In this document: positions 1 to 9,563 of the stretch, piece by piece | How positions within the stretch are numbered: position 1 is the first letter of the stretch | Layout of the letters: each line of letters opens with the position of its first letter | Assembly: GCA_039030555.1 (NCBI GenBank) | Contig: JBCCDY010000019.1 | Location: 19,429 to 83,428, forward strand | Direction: 5' to 3' | DNA: 64,000 nt | DNA from: JBCCDY01 sp039030555 | GTDB lineage: Bacteria; Bacteroidota; Bacteroidia; Cytophagales; Cyclobacteriaceae | The notes under the pieces: model-generated | Told to the model about the DNA's origin: nothing | Seen by the model: the letters and a program-made list of their open reading frames with translations, nothing else | Database searches by the model: none | Position numbers and translations under genes: made by a program

Positions 1-767
1 TCAGTAAATATAACTTTTCTCTCCACAGAGTCACTAAAGTTTTTCAATTCGGTTTCAATAGGCCTCCATTTGCTTATCAGTTCATCCACTTTCGGATTCT
101 CATTTTCAGATAAGGGAAAGTAGGCATCAATACCGATATAGTCGAGCTCACCCCAAAACTTAACATTTTCGTAGTTGTCCCAATTTGCAGCATAGGTTAA
201 ATTCCCACTATACTTTTGTCTAACTTTGACAATCAACGACTTCCAGAATTCAGGTCTTTCTTTTGCGGCAATTCTATATTCAGTACCTACACATAATAGA
301 TCTATTTTATATTCTTCAGCTATTTCAGCATAAGTCAGTATATAACTACTGTACTCCTCTTCCCATTTTTTCCATTCTGCTTCCATATCTATATCAAAAT
401 CACCTGCCCACCCTTGGCCAATAACCCAAACATGTGGCTTCAGCATTATCCTGAATCCTTTTTCCCTTGCCATCTTTATCGATTGCTTTACTCCATCCGG
501 CTTTTCACCCCACCACTGTCGGTCACTTCCCCACCTTACAAAAGACTGATTTGGTTTGGAAAAAGCATATGGTACTATAGACACCCACTCATTGCCCATT
601 GCTTTCAAAGGTTCAAGGTCTTGGGCAGTGAAAGGGTTAGGTGGCGCTACTAAATTCACACCTTTAATTTTATCTAAAGGAGATATAAAAGGTTTTTTAG
701 ATAAAGACCATAAACTGGTTATCAGCAATAAGGAAAAGCTTAGGAAAAGAATGTTTTGGAAACGCAT
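1..767 (-). CDS. GH113-like glycoside hydrolase (3' end cut by window edge)
   Basis: I translated this frame by hand from the ATG at 767; it stays open to base 1 (255 codons), so the C-terminus is missing. Residues 1-25 form a hydrophobic secretion or anchor signal beginning MRFQNILFLSFSLLLI. The rest reads as a TIM barrel of the GH113 beta-mannanase type: GVNLVAPPN near the mature N-terminus, RIMLKPHVWV in a core strand, LLCVGTEYR with the probable acid/base Glu, and VIFTE at the window edge with the probable nucleophile Glu. These match known GH113 signatures; substrate (mannan or another beta-glycan) is inference. It is divergent from thyA. Confidence 0.72.
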   Translation of the reverse strand, partial: MRFQNILFLSFSLLLITSLWSLSKKPFISPLDKIKGVNLVAPPNPFTAQDLEPLKAMGNEWVSIVPYAFSKPNQSFVRWGSDRQWWGEKPDGVKQSIKMAREKGFRIMLKPHVWVIGQGWAGDFDIDMEAEWKKWEEEYSSYILTYAEIAEEYKIDLLCVGTEYRIAAKERPEFWKSLIVKVRQKYSGNLTYAANWDNYENVKFWGELDYIGIDAYFPLSENENPKVDELISKWRPIETELKNFSDSVERKVIFT

Positions 768-998
768 AACTTAAAAACGGACTTGTTGGGAGCTTTGTTT
801 ATATCTATTCTGATGAATCGTATTTATTTAGACTGGTTGTAAATATATTTGAAAGAATAAAACGTTAAGCGTTTGGTACATCAACAAACTATTAAGAAGA
901 CTTTCATGTAAAGATTCTTAATACCGAAGTGTTATTAAGCTAAGGAACTGAACTTACAGTTTTTAATTATAAGCAGGGACGATCACGATATAATAAGT

Positions 999-1793
999 AT
1001 GAAGCAATACCATGATTTAATGCAATTTATCCTTGATAATGGCATTAAAAAAGAAGACCGCACTGGAACAGGGACGATAAGTATTTTTGGTTATCAAATG
1101 CGGTTTGACCTATCTAAAGGATTTCCGCTAGTAACGACTAAAAAACTACATATTCGATCTATTATCTATGAGCTCCTATGGTTTTTGAGTGGAGATACCA
1201 ATATCCATTATCTGAAAGAAAATGGTGTTTCTATCTGGGATGAATGGGCCGATGAAAATGGAGAACTTGGCCCGGTATACGGAAGTCAATGGAGAAGTTG
1301 GCCTACACCAGACGGTACAAAAGTAGATCAAATAAGTACGCTTATTCATCAAATTAAAACAAACCCGGACTCCAGAAGGCTAATGGTTAGTGCATGGAAT
1401 GTAGCTGATATAGAGCATATGGCTTTACCTCCTTGTCATGCCTTATTTCAGTTCTATGTTGCTGATGGTCGATTGTCTTGTCAACTTTATCAAAGAAGTG
1501 CAGATGTGTTTTTAGGTGTTCCGTTTAATATTGCTTCGTATGCCTTGTTGGTTCACATGGTTGCGCAGGCTTGCGATCTGGAGCCGGGAGATTTCGTTCA
1601 TACCTTTGGCGATGCACATCTATACTCAAACCATATAGAACAAGCTCAATTGCAACTGAGTAGAGAAGCGAGGGCATTACCGACATTGTGGGTTAATCCG
1701 GAAGTGAAGGATATCTTCTCTTTCAAATTTGAAGACTTCGAAATCCAGAATTATGACCCACATCCCCATATAAAAGCTGCTGTAGCCGTTTAA
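999..1793 (+). CDS. thyA: Thymidylate synthase
   Basis: This 264-residue protein is the length of a bacterial ThyA. It methylates dUMP to dTMP with methylene-tetrahydrofolate in the cytoplasm. The N-terminal RTGTGTISIFG phosphate-binding segment, the active-site LPPCHALFQFYV with the nucleophilic Cys, the QRSADVFLGVPFN substrate motif and the HLYSNHIEQ motif are all present. The ATG at 999 matches the family N-terminus (MKQYHDLMQFIL). Only 4 nt separate it from the following SDR gene, so the two are probably co-transcribed. Nothing looks abnormal. Confidence 0.97.
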   Translation: MKQYHDLMQFILDNGIKKEDRTGTGTISIFGYQMRFDLSKGFPLVTTKKLHIRSIIYELLWFLSGDTNIHYLKENGVSIWDEWADENGELGPVYGSQWRSWPTPDGTKVDQISTLIHQIKTNPDSRRLMVSAWNVADIEHMALPPCHALFQFYVADGRLSCQLYQRSADVFLGVPFNIASYALLVHMVAQACDLEPGDFVHTFGDAHLYSNHIEQAQLQLSREARALPTLWVNPEVKDIFSFKFEDFEIQNYDPHPHIKAAVAV

Positions 1794-1797
1794 AATT

Positions 1798-2505
1798 ATG
1801 AATAAAGTAGCTGTAATTACAGGAGGAAGTAAGGGAATTGGAAGGGCAATAGCCGAACGATTTTGCAAAGAAGGTTTTGATATCATAACCTGCTCAAGAA
1901 ACAGGGATGAACTTAATAAGATGGCTATTGAACTCAAAGAGCAATTTCCGTCAGCTATGGTTCACGTTTTTAAAGCCGATCTATCGAAAAAAGATGAAGT
2001 AGATCTTTTTTCTGAATTCATTTTATCAAAAAGTGAGTCGATAGATGTTTTGGTAAATAATACCGGAACCTTTATTCCAGGGCAGATTCACTCAGAGGAA
2101 GAGGGAGCCCTTGAAACGATGATCAGCACGAATTTGTATAGTGCATACTGGTTATCAAGGAACTTAATTCCGGCCATGAAGGAACGATCAAAAGGACATA
2201 TTTTCAATATTTGTTCTATAGCTAGTTTTATGGCTTATGCCAATGGAGGATCTTACGCTATTTCTAAATTCGCCATGTACGGTATGAGTAAGTGCTTGAG
2301 GGAAGAACTTAAAGAGTATTTAATCCGGGTAACTTCTATATTACCTGGAGCAACATACACAGCTAGTTGGGAAGGAATTGATCTTCCACCAGAACGCTTT
2401 ATTAAAAGTGAAGACGTTGCTGAAACCGTTTGGTCAGCTTTTTCAATTTCTCAAAACTCTGTGGTTGAGGAAGTAGTTATAAGGCCGCAATTAGGCGACA
2501 TATAA
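1798..2505 (+). CDS. Short-chain dehydrogenase/reductase (SDR)
   Basis: This is a 235-residue classical SDR and probable NAD(P)H-dependent oxidoreductase. The nucleotide-binding motif GGSKGIG lies at residues 9-15, and the catalytic motif is YAISKFAMYG (YxxxK). The usual NNAG motif reads NNTG, a tolerated variant. An Arg after strand beta-2 (CSRNRDEL) suggests NADP(H) preference; that is inference. The substrate cannot be named. The gene sits between thyA (4 nt) and ispG (17 nt) in a likely operon, which is a common Bacteroidota housekeeping neighbourhood rather than evidence of function. Confidence 0.88.
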   Translation: MNKVAVITGGSKGIGRAIAERFCKEGFDIITCSRNRDELNKMAIELKEQFPSAMVHVFKADLSKKDEVDLFSEFILSKSESIDVLVNNTGTFIPGQIHSEEEGALETMISTNLYSAYWLSRNLIPAMKERSKGHIFNICSIASFMAYANGGSYAISKFAMYGMSKCLREELKEYLIRVTSILPGATYTASWEGIDLPPERFIKSEDVAETVWSAFSISQNSVVEEVVIRPQLGDI

Positions 2506-2522
2506 GGATCAAAATCGAAAAT

Positions 2523-4514
2523 ATGAACAGTTCAGATACTCTGCTGCTATCTAAAATAAAGTACTGCAATAGTCTTACTGAGTATTCCAGAAGGAAAACC
2601 AGGGAAGTGAAAATTGGGGATGTTCCCTTAGGAGGAGATAATCCAATCCGTGTACAATCCATGACGACGGTTGATACCATGGATACCAAAGGGTCGGTTG
2701 AGCAAGTGCTTAGAATGGTTGATTCTGGCTGTGAGTACGTGAGGTTGACTGCGCCTTCGATTAAGGAAGCAGAAAATCTTAAAAAAATCAGAAAAGAACT
2801 TCATGCTGTTGGCTGTAAAGTACCTTTAGTTGCTGATATACATTTTACTCCCAATGCAGCTGAAATGGCGGCAAAGATCGTGGAAAAAGTAAGAGTAAAT
2901 CCTGGCAACTATGCTGATAAAAAGCGATTCGAGACCATTGAATATACAGATGAAACCTATCAGGCAGAGCTGGATAGGATAAGAGAACGGTTCACTCCAC
3001 TTGTTAAAATCTGCAAGGAACATGGCACAGCCATGAGAATAGGAACGAATCATGGCTCACTATCGGATCGAATTATGAGCCGATATGGTGATACTCCTTA
3101 TGGGATGGTAGAATCGGCTTTGGAGTTCTTGCGTATCTGCGAGGATCTGAATTATTATGATATCGTGATTTCAATGAAATCCAGTAATCCGCAAGTGATG
3201 GTACAGGCTTATCGTTTGTTGGTCAACAAGCTGGATGAGCAGAACTTCCAACCTTATCCCTTACACCTGGGAGTAACTGAAGCCGGAGAGGCGGAAGACG
3301 GTAGAATAAAATCAGCAGTAGGCATTGGAACTTTGTTGGAGGATGGTTTAGGTGACACCGTTCGGGTTTCCTTAACTGAAGAGCCGGAAGTAGAAGCCCC
3401 TGTCGCTAAAGTGATGGTAGACCGATATGATTCAAGGCCTGGACACCAAAGCATAGAGCCTTTGGAGGAAATCCCTATCAACCCTTTTCAATACGAAAAG
3501 AGGAAAACCAGGGAAGCGCTTAATGTAGGTGGAGGAAATGTTCCAAGGGTTATTGCTGATCTAAGTCATTCAGATATAAAAGAATATAAAGACCTGAAAA
3601 GTATCGGGCATTTTTATCTCCCTGAGCTTGATAAATGGCGCATGAATGATTTGGGTTGTGATTATGTATATTCAGGAGATCGCCCTATTCCTTTTATGCT
3701 TCCCAATGGATTGAAAGAGATATTAGATTATAAGGTCTGGCAAAATCAGGAAGATAAAGAGAATAAGTTCCCTTTATTCAGTTTTAGGGATTGGCAGGCC
3801 AGAACGCATGAGCATGAGGAGCTAAACTTTATTAATGTTATTGTTGACGATGAAAAGTTCAAATATGAAGATATTAAGAGCGACTCTACAGCAGTAGTGA
3901 TCCTTCAGACTTCAAATGAACACAGCATGCCGGCGCTTAGGAGATTCTTTTTGGAACTGCATAAAAGAGAAATTAATGTGCCAGTCATTATAAAGCAGGA
4001 GTATCCTAAGTATGAAGAAGAAGATCAGTTAACACTTTATGCTTCAACAGATATCGGAGGACTTTTCATTGATGGTTTTGGGGATGGGATCATGATTGGA
4101 ATGCAGAATGAAGATTCAGCTTTTGTAATTGATCCCTCAACGAATAAACAGCTTAATGAGCTCTCTTTCGGAATTTTGCAAGCGGCCAGAACCAGAATGA
4201 CCAAAACGGAATACATCTCCTGTCCGTCTTGCGGAAGGACTTTATTTGATCTGCAAGAAACTACAGCAATGATCCGTAAAAGAACTGACCATTTGAAAGG
4301 CGTAAAAATTGGGATCATGGGATGCATTGTTAATGGTCCCGGTGAAATGGCCGATGCTGACTACGGATATGTAGGCTCGGGGAAAGGTAAGATAACACTC
4401 TATAAAGGCCAGGAAGTCATGAAAAGGGGAGTACCATCAGAAAAAGCCGTAGATGAACTCATTGATATCATTAGGCAAGATGGAAATTGGATTGAACCAG
4501 AAGTGGTTGAATAA
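2523..4514 (+). CDS. ispG: (E)-4-hydroxy-3-methylbut-2-enyl-diphosphate synthase, long form
   Basis: This 663-residue protein is the iron-sulfur enzyme of the MEP isoprenoid pathway that converts MEcPP to HMBPP. The N-terminal TIM barrel begins TREVKIGDVPLGG. The C-terminal [4Fe-4S] domain has SCPSCGRTLFDLQ and GIMGCIVNGPGEMADADYGYVG, giving the three cysteines and the NGPGE Glu. Its length is well above the roughly 370 residues of the E. coli type. The extra middle domain is typical of plants, chlamydiae and Bacteroidota. It would supply IPP/DMAPP to the prenyl synthase at 18226-19254, although the two loci are unlinked in transcription. Confidence 0.96.
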   Translation: MNSSDTLLLSKIKYCNSLTEYSRRKTREVKIGDVPLGGDNPIRVQSMTTVDTMDTKGSVEQVLRMVDSGCEYVRLTAPSIKEAENLKKIRKELHAVGCKVPLVADIHFTPNAAEMAAKIVEKVRVNPGNYADKKRFETIEYTDETYQAELDRIRERFTPLVKICKEHGTAMRIGTNHGSLSDRIMSRYGDTPYGMVESALEFLRICEDLNYYDIVISMKSSNPQVMVQAYRLLVNKLDEQNFQPYPLHLGVTEAGEAEDGRIKSAVGIGTLLEDGLGDTVRVSLTEEPEVEAPVAKVMVDRYDSRPGHQSIEPLEEIPINPFQYEKRKTREALNVGGGNVPRVIADLSHSDIKEYKDLKSIGHFYLPELDKWRMNDLGCDYVYSGDRPIPFMLPNGLKEILDYKVWQNQEDKENKFPLFSFRDWQARTHEHEELNFINVIVDDEKFKYEDIKSDSTAVVILQTSNEHSMPALRRFFLELHKREINVPVIIKQEYPKYEEEDQLTLYASTDIGGLFIDGFGDGIMIGMQNEDSAFVIDPSTNKQLNELSFGILQAARTRMTKTEYISCPSCGRTLFDLQETTAMIRKRTDHLKGVKIGIMGCIVNGPGEMADADYGYVGSGKGKITLYKGQEVMKRGVPSEKAVDELIDIIRQDGNWIEPEVVE

Positions 4515-4539
4515 GTTATATATTCAAAATAAGAGATTT

Positions 4540-4776
4540 ATGCCAGTTCAAGAGGATTTAACAAAAGAGGAGAGGGAAAATAGGAATCAAAATACTAATG
4601 ATTCTATAAAGCATTTTCTGGGTTTAGGTGAGGTTTTTGGCTACTTTTTTAGAAAAAAAGACCCAAACAGGCCATCCAATTTCAACATCAGGATGATGCA
4701 TGGGATCAATAAAATTTCCATTATGGTTTTTCTTTTTGGGATTATCTTTATCCTAATTAAGAAATTCATTTTGTGA
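4540..4776 (+). CDS. Small single-pass membrane protein, DUF6728-like
   Basis: I chose the ATG at 4540 (MPVQEDLTKEERENRN), because an upstream start would overlap the ispG 3' end. The 78-residue product has a charged N-terminus, a central LGEVFGYFFRKKDPNRP segment and a C-terminal transmembrane helix (IMVFLFGIIFILIKKFIL). I associate this GEVFGYFFRKKDPNRP signature with a small Bacteroidota family of unknown function (DUF6728), but the family name is from memory and less certain than the topology. Its stop overlaps the GTG start of the next gene, implying translational coupling. Confidence 0.7.
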   Translation: MPVQEDLTKEERENRNQNTNDSIKHFLGLGEVFGYFFRKKDPNRPSNFNIRMMHGINKISIMVFLFGIIFILIKKFIL

Positions 4777-5129
4777 ACATAGAAGAACTTAGAGAATACT
4801 GTTTAGCTAAGCCAGGCACCACAGAAGAACTTCCTTTCGGTCCGGATACCTTGGTTTTCAAGGTGATGGGGAAAATGTTTGCCCTTACTGGACTAGACGA
4901 ATTCGATTTTGTGAACCTCAAATGTGATCCTCAAAAGGCCATTGAACTAAGGGAAAAGTTTGAAGGTATAACTCCAGGGTATCACATGAGTAAAAAACAC
5001 TGGAACTCGGTAAAAACAGATGGTTCAATTCCTGATTCGAAAATCCAATATTTAGTTAACCACAGTTACGAATTAGTGGTTGCTAGCCTTCCGAAGAAGT
5101 TGAAGGAAGAGCTGAGGAGCTTCGAGTAG
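4773..5129 (+). CDS. MmcQ/YjbR family protein
   Basis: This 118-residue protein has the YjbR fold. Hallmarks are the opening LREYCLAKPGTTEELPFG, the central KMFALTGL strand, NLKCDPQKAIELRE, and the closing HWNSVKTDG near residue 80. Family members resemble MmcQ DNA-binding-like proteins, but a biochemical role is not established. The start is a GTG overlapping the TGA of the preceding gene (GTGA), so the ispG, small membrane protein and yjbR order is probably one transcript. The gene ends 24 nt before a convergent gene. Confidence 0.85.
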   Translation: MNIEELREYCLAKPGTTEELPFGPDTLVFKVMGKMFALTGLDEFDFVNLKCDPQKAIELREKFEGITPGYHMSKKHWNSVKTDGSIPDSKIQYLVNHSYELVVASLPKKLKEELRSFE

Positions 5130-5153
5130 AAAATTTCAAAAATTAGGTCTAAT

Positions 5154-5669
5154 TCAGTTTTCTTCCGGAGTTTCTAAAACCAAATCAGCATTCAAATTAG
5201 AAGCTAAGTTTTTGGCTTGCCTAATGGCCCTCTTTTTTCCGGAAAGCATAAATGAAAATATGGGCTTGGAATCATTTGAATACAACAATGTTTTGAAATC
5301 CGTTACCTTTCCTGAAAGTGTAGGACTTATTCCATTAGGGGTATTTGTACTTATGTAACTTTTTGAAATAACTCTTACCGTTAAAATAGTTGGTAAGTTT
5401 TTCCATTCACCCAATTTATAGCCACTTATTGACGAATACTCTTTGAACCTCTTTTTCTCAAAATCAATAAGCGTACCACCATAAGAAGTTACTATGATAA
5501 GCCCGATAACTATGGCTCCAATGCCAACATCTATAATTCTTTCCATTGAACTTTCACTCTTTAAGAATAATGGACTCACTAAGGAAAACAAACCAATAAA
5601 GATCAAAAGAGTGCCTAAAAAATGTGGCCCTGAAAATAGGTTTCGTTTCTTGAAGTTGAAGTTATTCAT
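5154..5669 (-). CDS. Hypothetical two-helix membrane protein
   Basis: This 171-residue protein has two predicted transmembrane helices, around residues 17-36 (FLGTLLIFIGLFSLVSPLFL) and 47-64 (DVGIGAIVIGLIIVTSYG). A soluble alpha/beta C-terminal part follows, with the ending KKRAIRQAKNLASNLNADL. The soluble part resembles PH-like small domains seen in Bacteroidota membrane proteins, but I do not recognise a named family. It is convergent with the YjbR gene. Codon use is like its neighbours. Confidence 0.6.
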   Translation of the reverse strand: MNNFNFKKRNLFSGPHFLGTLLIFIGLFSLVSPLFLKSESSMERIIDVGIGAIVIGLIIVTSYGGTLIDFEKKRFKEYSSISGYKLGEWKNLPTILTVRVISKSYISTNTPNGISPTLSGKVTDFKTLLYSNDSKPIFSFMLSGKKRAIRQAKNLASNLNADLVLETPEEN

Positions 5670-5804
5670 GGTTTTGGGATAGTAATAAAAGTAGGTAATT
5701 TGTATGTGATCATTGCTTAGAGCACAGTCGATTCGAGTTATTTAGTATGTAATTCTTTCGGTTTTCCAACAGGTAACTTAAGTATTAAGACGGTTGTAAC
5801 AAAC

Positions 5805-7994
5805 TCATTTAATGATACTCAATTGCCATTCGGTATCATCAAGGTTCCAATTGATACTTATCATGTTGTTTCTTCCATGCCTCGTTAATTCTATATCAAC
5901 CTTTACGTCGCCGAGATCAAGATTTTTGATATTCATCGATTCTATATACTCGGGTAAAATTGGTTTACAAAAAGAGACTTCTTTCTTAAGGTTATTGATC
6001 TTGATCTGTAAGATGGACTGCAAAAGCATATAAACTGCCGCAACTGACCAGGCTTGGGGAGAACAGGCAACGGGATAAGCTGTGGGACCTTCTCCTTCAC
6101 GACGCTCCATTCCGCAGAAGAGTTCCGGTAGTCTTTGCAATTGAATAAACAAAGATGCATCGAATAGTCCTGTCATTAACTCTAGGGATTGTTCTTGATA
6201 GCCGTACCTGCCCATACCTTCGGCAATTAGCGCAACATCATGTGGCCATACGGACCCGTTGTGGTACGACATTGGATTGAATCGTATCTCGGCATCTGAT
6301 AAAGTCCTTATACCCCAACCTGAAAACATATCGGGTCTCATAAGGCTTTGAACAAGTCTTTTGGCTTTTCCAGGGTCAGCTATTCCGGTATATAAAACTT
6401 GTCCGGCGTTAGAGGATTTTACTCTACAGGGTTTCTTTCGACCATCCAGTGCTATAACGTAACATCCCAATTGTTTATCCCAAAAATCTTCATTGAATTT
6501 CTCTTTCAATATTTTAGCTTCGGCTCTTAAGGTTTTGGATAGTTCTCTTTCTTCGAAAATCATCGCAAGATTAGCAACGTGCAATTTTGCACTGTATACG
6601 TATCCTTGTATTTCACATAGAGCGATAGCAGGTTCAGCCAGTTGACCATTTGCATGGGATACCGAATCATGACTGTCTTTCCAACCCTGATTAGTTAAGC
6701 CATTTTTGGACTTATGTTGATATTCTACATATCCATCTCCGTCTAAATCTCCATATTCGTTAATCCAGTGGATGGCTTTAATGATGTTAGGCCATATTTG
6801 CTTTATGGTAGAAATATCTCCTGTTCGGACATAGTACTCACCGGCTAGTATTAAAAAAAGGGGTGTTGCATCGTTTGTTCCGTAATATTTTTTGAACGGG
6901 ATTTCATTAAGTGCAACCATTTCGCCGCCCCTGGTTTCATGTAGGATCTTGCCTGGCTCAGCATCATTCGCCTCATCCAATTCTTCAGCTTGATTGGAGG
7001 CGAGATATAAAAGTACATCCCTCGAAAGCTTAGGTGCGGCCCAGAGAGTTTCAAGGGCTGTAATGATCCCATCCCTTCCGAATGCAGTGTTGTACCAAGG
7101 AACACCCGCATAGGGATATTTACCAGTAGGAGTATCAGACATTAGAGAAACAAGGTCTGCTTTAGACCTATTTAGCCAGTGCGTGAATTGCTCATTTGCT
7201 GTTTCTATGATGGGTAGATAATTCTTAGACTTCTCAATGTCCGATTCAATAGCACTTTTATCGGTGTGGTAATCCCTGATCTGACTTTGTTCTTCCCCCT
7301 CTAAAAAGGAGATGGTGTATTCAACCTTTTGAAACTTTTTAGGGAATAACTTCAAATCATATTTGATTTCACCGTCCTGAGAGAGCCTGCTGAAAGCTTG
7401 ATTGAATGTTATTTTGCACCTTCTTACAACTTGATCCAGGCCCAGGTACGACATTATAATTGTATTTTTATCGGGATATTCAAAACCTAAAAATTCGCCT
7501 CTTTTCTCTCTTTTTACCCCTCTGACCTCAAAAATATCCTTAAAGTCACCATCGAAATCCAAAGTAAGCTCACAAGTATGCTCATTAGAATTATGGTTTT
7601 CTATTTCAATTTTTTCATGAAAGTGCCCATCACGTACTAACTGACTTCTGTGGATATGGATAATACCCTGAGGAAACCACTCTCCCTTAAATAACATTTT
7701 TGGATTCGTGAGATCTACTGAAAGAATTTCGTTTTCTTCTTTAATGTTCGAGCTCAGCAGTGTGGGGCTATGGTTATTTAAATGTAACTTTAACCCATTT
7801 ACATATCTGGTATCTTCATAATATATACCTTGAAATTCTTCTCCTAATGGTAAAATATCTCCAGACCTATTTAGGATGGCAAATGTTCCATGATGGTTCA
7901 GAACCTGAGTACGGTCATCAATGTATGTTGCGTCCGTTTTTATTTTGTACTGACCAATGAAAGCATTCTCTATTTCTTCATTTTCTTCAATCAT
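5805..7994 (-). CDS. Amylo-alpha-1,6-glucosidase (glycogen debranching-type)
   Basis: This 729-residue protein has two parts. The N-terminal beta-sandwich domain (about residues 20-230) carries GTFAILNRSGDILPLG and GIYYEDTRYVNGL, the signature of the debrancher N-terminal domain. The (alpha/alpha)6 catalytic domain follows, with VPWYNTAFGRDGIITALETL, ETRGGEMVALNEIPFKKYYG, NQGWKDSHDS and NPMSYHNGSVWPHD. It should hydrolyse alpha-1,6 branch points of glycogen-like or other oligosaccharides. No signal peptide is visible, so it is probably cytoplasmic. A GT4 gene lies 17 nt upstream on the same strand, so the pair likely forms one operon for storage or compatible-solute glycan turnover. Confidence 0.9.
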   Translation of the reverse strand: MIEENEEIENAFIGQYKIKTDATYIDDRTQVLNHHGTFAILNRSGDILPLGEEFQGIYYEDTRYVNGLKLHLNNHSPTLLSSNIKEENEILSVDLTNPKMLFKGEWFPQGIIHIHRSQLVRDGHFHEKIEIENHNSNEHTCELTLDFDGDFKDIFEVRGVKREKRGEFLGFEYPDKNTIIMSYLGLDQVVRRCKITFNQAFSRLSQDGEIKYDLKLFPKKFQKVEYTISFLEGEEQSQIRDYHTDKSAIESDIEKSKNYLPIIETANEQFTHWLNRSKADLVSLMSDTPTGKYPYAGVPWYNTAFGRDGIITALETLWAAPKLSRDVLLYLASNQAEELDEANDAEPGKILHETRGGEMVALNEIPFKKYYGTNDATPLFLILAGEYYVRTGDISTIKQIWPNIIKAIHWINEYGDLDGDGYVEYQHKSKNGLTNQGWKDSHDSVSHANGQLAEPAIALCEIQGYVYSAKLHVANLAMIFEERELSKTLRAEAKILKEKFNEDFWDKQLGCYVIALDGRKKPCRVKSSNAGQVLYTGIADPGKAKRLVQSLMRPDMFSGWGIRTLSDAEIRFNPMSYHNGSVWPHDVALIAEGMGRYGYQEQSLELMTGLFDASLFIQLQRLPELFCGMERREGEGPTAYPVACSPQAWSVAAVYMLLQSILQIKINNLKKEVSFCKPILPEYIESMNIKNLDLGDVKVDIELTRHGRNNMISINWNLDDTEWQLSIIK

Positions 7995-8011
7995 ATGAAT
8001 AGTAGGATTAG

Positions 8012-9082
8012 TTAAGGAGTTGAGATTTTATTTTGACGGAACAAAACAGATTTAGTCGAATTTGGAATTAAGCGCTTATAGAGTTCCATATAGTTTTTAG
8101 CCATAACCTTTGAGCAAAACCTGTTTTCGAAAATTCCTCTTACGCGATCTCTATCAATCAAATCAATATTATTAAGGGCCTGTACGGCCTCTTCAATATT
8201 TTCAACGATAAAGCCGGTTTCTCCTTTGTCTATTATTTCAGGAACAGAACCATTTTTATAAGCAATAACCGGTGTTCCACAGGCCATAGCCTCTATCATT
8301 ACCATTCCAAAGGGCTCTGGCCAATCTATAGGAAATAATAGTGCCTTAGCCTTTCCTAGAAACTCTTCTTTACAGTCTTCTCCAATTTCTCCAATAAACT
8401 CTACATGAGGCTGTTTCATGATCTGTTTGATCATGCTGGTATAATAGTGCTCATCGTCCTTATCAATCTTAGCTGCTATTTTTATTTTCATACCAGCTTT
8501 TTTGGCAATGCGAATAGCACGATCAACTCGTTTTTCCGGAGAGATTCTACCCAGAAATGCTACATAATCACCATCGCCATCTCCTTTTTTGTACAAATCA
8601 AGGGGCAGGCCATGATAAACCGTATCTACCCAATTTACATCTACCAATAGTCCGTTTCTTTGTGAATTGGAAATGGATACCAGTGGCTGGTCTTTGAATT
8701 TATGATAAACATAAACCAGGTCGGGAATATCCAGACGACCATGTAAGGTGGTTAATCGTGGGGTCTTGATTAAATTAGAGGATGGAAAGTGGAGGAAGTC
8801 TGTATGGAAGTGAATGATATCGAACTCATCGGCTCTTTCCATAACATCCTGAAGCTGCGCAATGTGGTAGGCCAAAGGCATTTCTACGCCTTTTAATCTT
8901 AGTGCTTCTGCTGCATTGCTAAATAGTTTTGCAGATGTTTTAGAGTCTCCTGACGCGAAGAGCGTAACCTCATTTCCTTGCCTTACTAATTCCTCGGTTA
9001 GATATGAAACAACACGCTCAGTGCCACCATAAAACTTCGGTGGAACCGACTCGTACAAAGGTGATATTTGAGCTATTTTCAT
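8012..9082 (-). CDS. Glycosyltransferase family 4
   Basis: This 356-residue retaining GT-B glycosyltransferase begins MKIAQISPLYESVPPKFYGG, followed by GTERVVSYLTEELVRQGNEV (acceptor side). The C-terminal donor domain has FLGRISPEKRVDRAI and EPFGMVMIEAMACGTPVIAY, with the paired glutamates (E-x7-E) of GT4. The opening matches GT4 proteins often paired with amylo-1,6-glucosidases in bacteria. The acceptor and sugar donor cannot be read from the sequence. It is the promoter-proximal gene of the GT4-debrancher pair. Confidence 0.88.
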   Translation of the reverse strand: MKIAQISPLYESVPPKFYGGTERVVSYLTEELVRQGNEVTLFASGDSKTSAKLFSNAAEALRLKGVEMPLAYHIAQLQDVMERADEFDIIHFHTDFLHFPSSNLIKTPRLTTLHGRLDIPDLVYVYHKFKDQPLVSISNSQRNGLLVDVNWVDTVYHGLPLDLYKKGDGDGDYVAFLGRISPEKRVDRAIRIAKKAGMKIKIAAKIDKDDEHYYTSMIKQIMKQPHVEFIGEIGEDCKEEFLGKAKALLFPIDWPEPFGMVMIEAMACGTPVIAYKNGSVPEIIDKGETGFIVENIEEAVQALNNIDLIDRDRVRGIFENRFCSKVMAKNYMELYKRLIPNSTKSVLFRQNKISTP

Positions 9083-9563
9083 GGCTATCCATTTTAATTA
9101 TCTTCATCGTGCCACTTATTGCTTCTTGTTTCCTCACGGAATAAATATCTTCCATCTTTTTCTATCTATATAACATAGTTGATCGGCAATTAATTTCATT
9201 TGGAGTTGTTAATAAATCAGATGTGAAAAACATATTCTATCGTACAAAAAACCAGGCTGGATATGAGAATGCACAAGTCCTATGCATGGACTATAAGCAT
9301 CCTTATGTCAACTGCAGAGCACGTCACTGTGAAATTTTTATCTGAATGTTCTGATCAAAATTTATTGTTTGTTTTCTGGCCTTTCCCGAGGACTCGAGGT
9401 TTGGAACTCCTTAGCCATTAAAGGGGACCTCGGAATAAATCCTGAGACAAATTAAACTAAAATCTAAGACTTAATTTTCCGGTATTACGGAGCCTCTAAA
9501 CTTAACTCACTTAAGTAAATAGGGTAGGCTTATGCAGACTACCCTATTAAGCATTTCTAATTG
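9083..9563. other. Intergenic region with no gene
   Basis: About 480 bases separate the GT4 start from the Hsp20 stop. No open frame of useful length was found. The GT4 promoter should lie near 9090-9230. A short complementary pair, CCGAGG at 9386-9391 and CCTCGG at 9428-9433, brackets a 36-base loop, and a strong hairpin lies at 9518-9548. I see no recognisable riboswitch or tRNA. Confidence 0.5.
9518..9548 (-). terminator. Hairpin downstream of hsp20
   Basis: A perfect 10-bp stem, AATAGGGTAG paired with CTACCCTATT, surrounds an 11-base loop 16 nt past the Hsp20 stop codon. There is no long T tract, so it may be a weak intrinsic terminator or an RNA stabiliser. Confidence 0.55.

Noticed and set aside
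844..851. TATATTTG as thyA promoter -7 element
   Set aside because: No -33 TTTG at suitable spacing and it is about 150 bp from the ATG.
9386..9433. CCGAGG/CCTCGG pair as a riboswitch
   Set aside because: Only six pairs with a 36-base loop and no known aptamer core.
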